Shown: positions 6,449 through 7,694 of the stretch, piece after piece
Position numbering within the stretch: the stretch's first letter is position 1
Layout: each line of letters opens with the position of its first letter
Assembly: GCA_017546745.1 (NCBI GenBank)
Contig: JAFYRZ010000061.1
Span: 1-7,694, forward strand
DNA: 7,694 bases
Source: Clostridia bacterium
GTDB lineage: Bacteria; Bacillota_A; Clostridia; Oscillospirales; CAG-272
Reading direction: 5' to 3'
Position numbers and translations under genes: made by a program
The notes under the pieces: generated by a model
Told to the model about the DNA's origin: nothing
Seen by the model: the letters and a program-made list of their open reading frames with translations, nothing else
The model's database searches: none

Positions 6449-7072
6449 TTATTTTTTTCTTTTTAATAACGAATTCAGATGTGCAAGAGAAAGAGCTAAA
6501 TTCTCCTGCTTAAGAATTATACCGTCAGGGACGGTAAGCTGACATGGGGCGAAATTCCATATCGCGCGGATGCCCGCGGCAACCAGCCTGTCGGCAACCT
6601 CCTGCGCAGAGCCCTGCCCCACCGTTATGATACCGATCTTAACGTCGTTTTCAAAAACGAAGGACTCGATATCCTTTATCGGAAGAACCGACCTGCTTTT
6701 GCTTATTTTGATAACGCTCTCGTTACAGTCAAAGCCCGCAACGATCCGAACGCCAAACTCTTCAAAGCCGCCGTGATCAAGAAGCGCGCGACCGAGCTTT
6801 CCTACACCGACAAGCACCGCGGCGGTAATGCCCTCCGTGCCAAGGTGAGCCTCAAGATCGCGTATAAGCTTATTTCTCTCATATCCGACTCGGGGCCTTC
6901 CCGCACCGCTTATTACGGCAAGGTCCTTTCTGACCTGCACCTCTCCGAGAGAGAGCCCGCGCGCGATTTTCGTGGCGGAGACGTTTACCTCCTCGTCGGG
7001 AAGCGTGCGCAAATATTCTATGTAGATAGGTATGCGACCGAGGGTCGCCTTTGGAATTGATCCTACGTCCAT
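6449..7072 (-). CDS. rex: Redox-sensing transcriptional repressor Rex
   Basis: 207 residues, normal Rex length. Rex is a homodimeric repressor that binds DNA when NADH/NAD+ is low and is released by NADH, controlling fermentative electron sinks. The N-terminal winged helix covers about residues 7-75: IPKATLGRIPIYIEYL opening, recognition helix VQVRKDLA (45-52) and wing GAGRPRVGY (56-64). A Rossmann domain follows with GVGKLG (89-94), the FD pair at 114-115, then the typical AGIRAIWNFAP (166-176) and the C-terminal domain-swap helix (about 188-203). Start ATG at 7072-7070 matches the family N-terminus and has GAGG upstream. The wing is ISGAGRPRVGY rather than the FGEFGKRGVGY of well-studied Rex proteins, and TVGQGSAQEVAD replaces the common TVPAxxAQEVAD. 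As first gene of the cluster behind a Rex-like operator, it probably regulates itself and the operon. Confidence 0.95.
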   Translation of the reverse strand: MDVGSIPKATLGRIPIYIEYLRTLPDEEVNVSATKIARGLSLGEVQVRKDLAVISGAGRPRVGYERNKLIRDLEAHLGTEGITAAVLVGVGKLGRALLDHGGFEEFGVRIVAGFDCNESVIKISKSRSVLPIKDIESFVFENDVKIGIITVGQGSAQEVADRLVAAGIRAIWNFAPCQLTVPDGIILKQENLALSLAHLNSLLKRKK

Positions 7073-7127
7073 CTGTTACCTCACGTAGCGCCGGGTAGTG
7101 CGCATAATATATATATAAATGAAGGAA

Positions 7128-7163
7128 ATCGATACATATATAATCGATATATGTATAATCGAT
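7128..7163. repeat. 15-bp-periodic ATCGAT array with an internal 10-bp inverted repeat
   Basis: ATCGAT occurs at 7128-7133, 7143-7148 and 7158-7163, exactly 15 bp apart. The first two repeat units, 7128-7142 and 7143-7157, differ at only 2 of 15 positions. The same stretch contains a perfect inverted repeat, ATACATATAT (7132-7141) against ATATATGTAT (7147-7156) with a 5-nt loop. It lies in the rex leader, 56 bp before the start codon. It might be an operator or a leader hairpin, or may simply be AT-rich simple repeat. The geometry is seen; the function is unknown. Confidence 0.6.
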
Positions 7164-7182
7164 TGATTTTTCTCTAATAAAT

Positions 7183-7225
7183 GCCATTTAAGCGAGGAAA
7201 GGGGAAAACCGAGGACTTAAATGGC
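7183..7225. repeat. Perfect 10-bp inverted repeat enclosing two CGAGGA direct repeats in the rex leader
   Basis: GCCATTTAAG (7183-7192) and CTTAAATGGC (7216-7225) are perfect reverse complements separated by 23 nt. Immediately inside each arm sits CGAGGA (7193-7198 and 7210-7215) as a direct repeat. If transcription starts near 7264, the leader RNA can form this stem. No T run follows in the minus direction (ATTTATTAG follows), so it is not a simple intrinsic terminator. It may be a protein-binding site or a structured leader element; no known riboswitch class is recognised. Confidence 0.55.
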
Positions 7226-7235
7226 GCAAAAAAGA

Positions 7236-7253
7236 TTGACAAAAATTTAACTA
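7236..7253. promoter_or_regulatory. rex: Candidate Rex operator
   Basis: On the minus strand 7253-7236 reads TAGTTAAATTTTTGTCAA. Against the Rex consensus TTGTTAAATxxTTTAACAA-type palindrome written as TTGTTAAATTTTTAACAA, 15 of 18 positions match by eye. It lies about 11-28 bp downstream of the predicted start of transcription, where a bound repressor would block the polymerase. This fits autoregulation of a rex-led operon. Because AT-rich DNA can match by chance and this Rex has an unusual wing, confidence is moderate. Confidence 0.5.
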
Positions 7254-7270
7254 AATTCAAATCTTACAAT

Positions 7271-7299
7271 ATAATAACATATATTTAAAGGAATTTCAA
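7271..7299 (-). promoter_or_regulatory. Sigma-A-type promoter for the rex operon
   Basis: On the minus strand a -35 box TTGAAA (7299-7294) is followed by a 17-bp spacer and a -10 box TATTAT (7276-7271), one mismatch each from TTGACA and TATAAT. Transcription would begin near 7264, giving a leader of about 190 nt before rex. The surrounding DNA is very AT-rich (7261-7380 is 22 of 120 G+C), which helps melting but also raises the chance of false matches. No equally good promoter was seen inside the gene cluster. Confidence 0.6.
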
Positions 7300-7300
7300 C

Positions 7301-7694
7301 CCCTAATATAAATATTTACAAAAAAATTGCAAATAAATTATATATAATATACATACCTGTCGAATTGTTACTGATATTAAAGCAAGAATTGTCGTTCTTA
7401 TGATAAGCTTCAAGCGCGCCCTCTATATAAACAGAAGGTTAAAAATCAGTAAAATCAGCCGTTTTGTCGAAAACGAGCATAAATCCGAAAACAGACAGAG
7501 ATTTAAGCAAATCCTGCCCTCTTCGACTTAACATTTTGTAGATTTTCAAAAACTCAACAGGTGCAAAATTACTAACATTTTTTGCAAAATAAGCCATAAA
7601 TGAACACTATTGTTTGCATTTTTGGAATTTTTTGATAGATTATCGTCGTTTTTGTAAATTCCAAAAAAGAAGATACTCATGCAAATTTCTCTGC
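7301..7694. other. AT-rich non-coding region upstream of the rex promoter
   Basis: No convincing gene is visible here on either strand. The stretch contains a 12-bp inverted repeat (7619-7630 / 7656-7667), a short hairpin CGTTTT-GTCG-AAAACG (7460-7475), a near-tandem AAAATCAG pair (7442-7449, 7451-7458) and a TGCAAAAT pair (7562-7569, 7583-7590) spaced 21 bp apart. An ATG at 7679 on the plus strand could begin a divergent gene off the right edge, with a weak candidate promoter (TTGCAT 7614-7619, GATTAT 7638-7643), but only 16 bases are present, so this cannot be decided. Confidence 0.4.
7619..7667. repeat. Perfect 12-bp inverted repeat near the right edge
   Basis: TTTTTGGAATTT (7619-7630) and AAATTCCAAAAA (7656-7667) are exact reverse complements separated by 25 nt. 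It overlaps the weak divergent promoter candidate and precedes the ATG at 7679. It could be an operator for a divergent gene or a weak AT-rich hairpin. Only the pairing is certain. Confidence 0.5.

Noticed and set aside
7128..7163. CRISPR-like array
   Set aside because: The repeats are 6 bp (15-bp units) with no unique spacers of normal length and no cas genes; it is a short tandem/palindromic element only.
6879..7187. Minus-strand 102-codon frame overlapping the 5' part of rex
   Set aside because: It is out of frame with rex, has no motif, and runs through the AT-rich leader; it is a shadow of the rex coding sequence.
7236..7275. Plus-strand promoter starting at TTGACA (7236-7241)
   Set aside because: The nearest -10-like boxes (TACAAT at 7265, TATAAT at 7270) are 23 bp or more away, beyond workable spacing, and transcription would run into no visible gene.
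7365..7382. Second possible Rex site (TTGTTA followed by a poor right half)
   Set aside because: Only the left half-site matches; the right half TATTAAAG deviates at several key positions, and the site lies about 65 bp upstream of the -35 box.
7546..7680. Minus-strand 44-codon open frame near the right edge
   Set aside because: It has only a weak AGAGA upstream, and its composition (Asn/Lys/Phe/Leu) is what AT-rich non-coding DNA gives by chance. No coding signature could be shown.

Overview
The window looks like part of the genome of a strictly anaerobic, fermentative member of the Clostridia, plausibly a Ruminococcaceae/Oscillospiraceae- or Lachnospiraceae-type bacterium. The evidence is a redox repressor of the Rex family, two different [FeFe]-hydrogenase-family proteins, strong AGGAG-type ribosome binding sites, and AT-rich intergenic DNA beside coding DNA of roughly 50% GC. 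The assignment is inference; no rRNA or other marker gene is present.

Every gene I can support lies on the minus strand and reads from right to left. From about 7694 to 7073 there is an AT-rich non-coding region. It carries a good sigma-A-type promoter (-35 at 7299-7294, -10 at 7276-7271), a Rex-operator-like palindrome just downstream of it (7253-7236), and a leader of about 190 nt containing two inverted repeats and a 15-bp-periodic ATCGAT array. The genes then follow with gaps of 3-24 bp or overlaps: rex (7072-6449), two small thioredoxin-fold [2Fe-2S] ferredoxins (6424-6185, 6181-5918), a PAS-domain sensory [FeFe]-hydrogenase (HydS, group C type; 5912-4236), a SpoIIE/PP2C-type phosphatase (4243-3071), an LDH-fold dehydrogenase whose specificity residue is that of malate dehydrogenase (3053-2106), and a group B-type [FeFe]-hydrogenase (2096-666). 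After a 65-bp spacer with a hairpin comes class II fumarase (600 to beyond the left edge).

Read together, this looks like one redox-balance operon. Rex would sense NADH/NAD+. HydS with its adjacent phosphatase would sense H2 or the state of its metal clusters and pass a signal by protein dephosphorylation. The downstream genes encode two alternative electron sinks: H2 production or uptake (hydrogenase) and the reductive branch oxaloacetate to malate to fumarate (MDH and fumarase). The sensing and signalling roles are inferred from family knowledge and gene order. The sequence shows the domain content, the compact layout and the conserved residues. No hydrogenase maturation genes and no NADH-binding diaphorase subunit are in the window.
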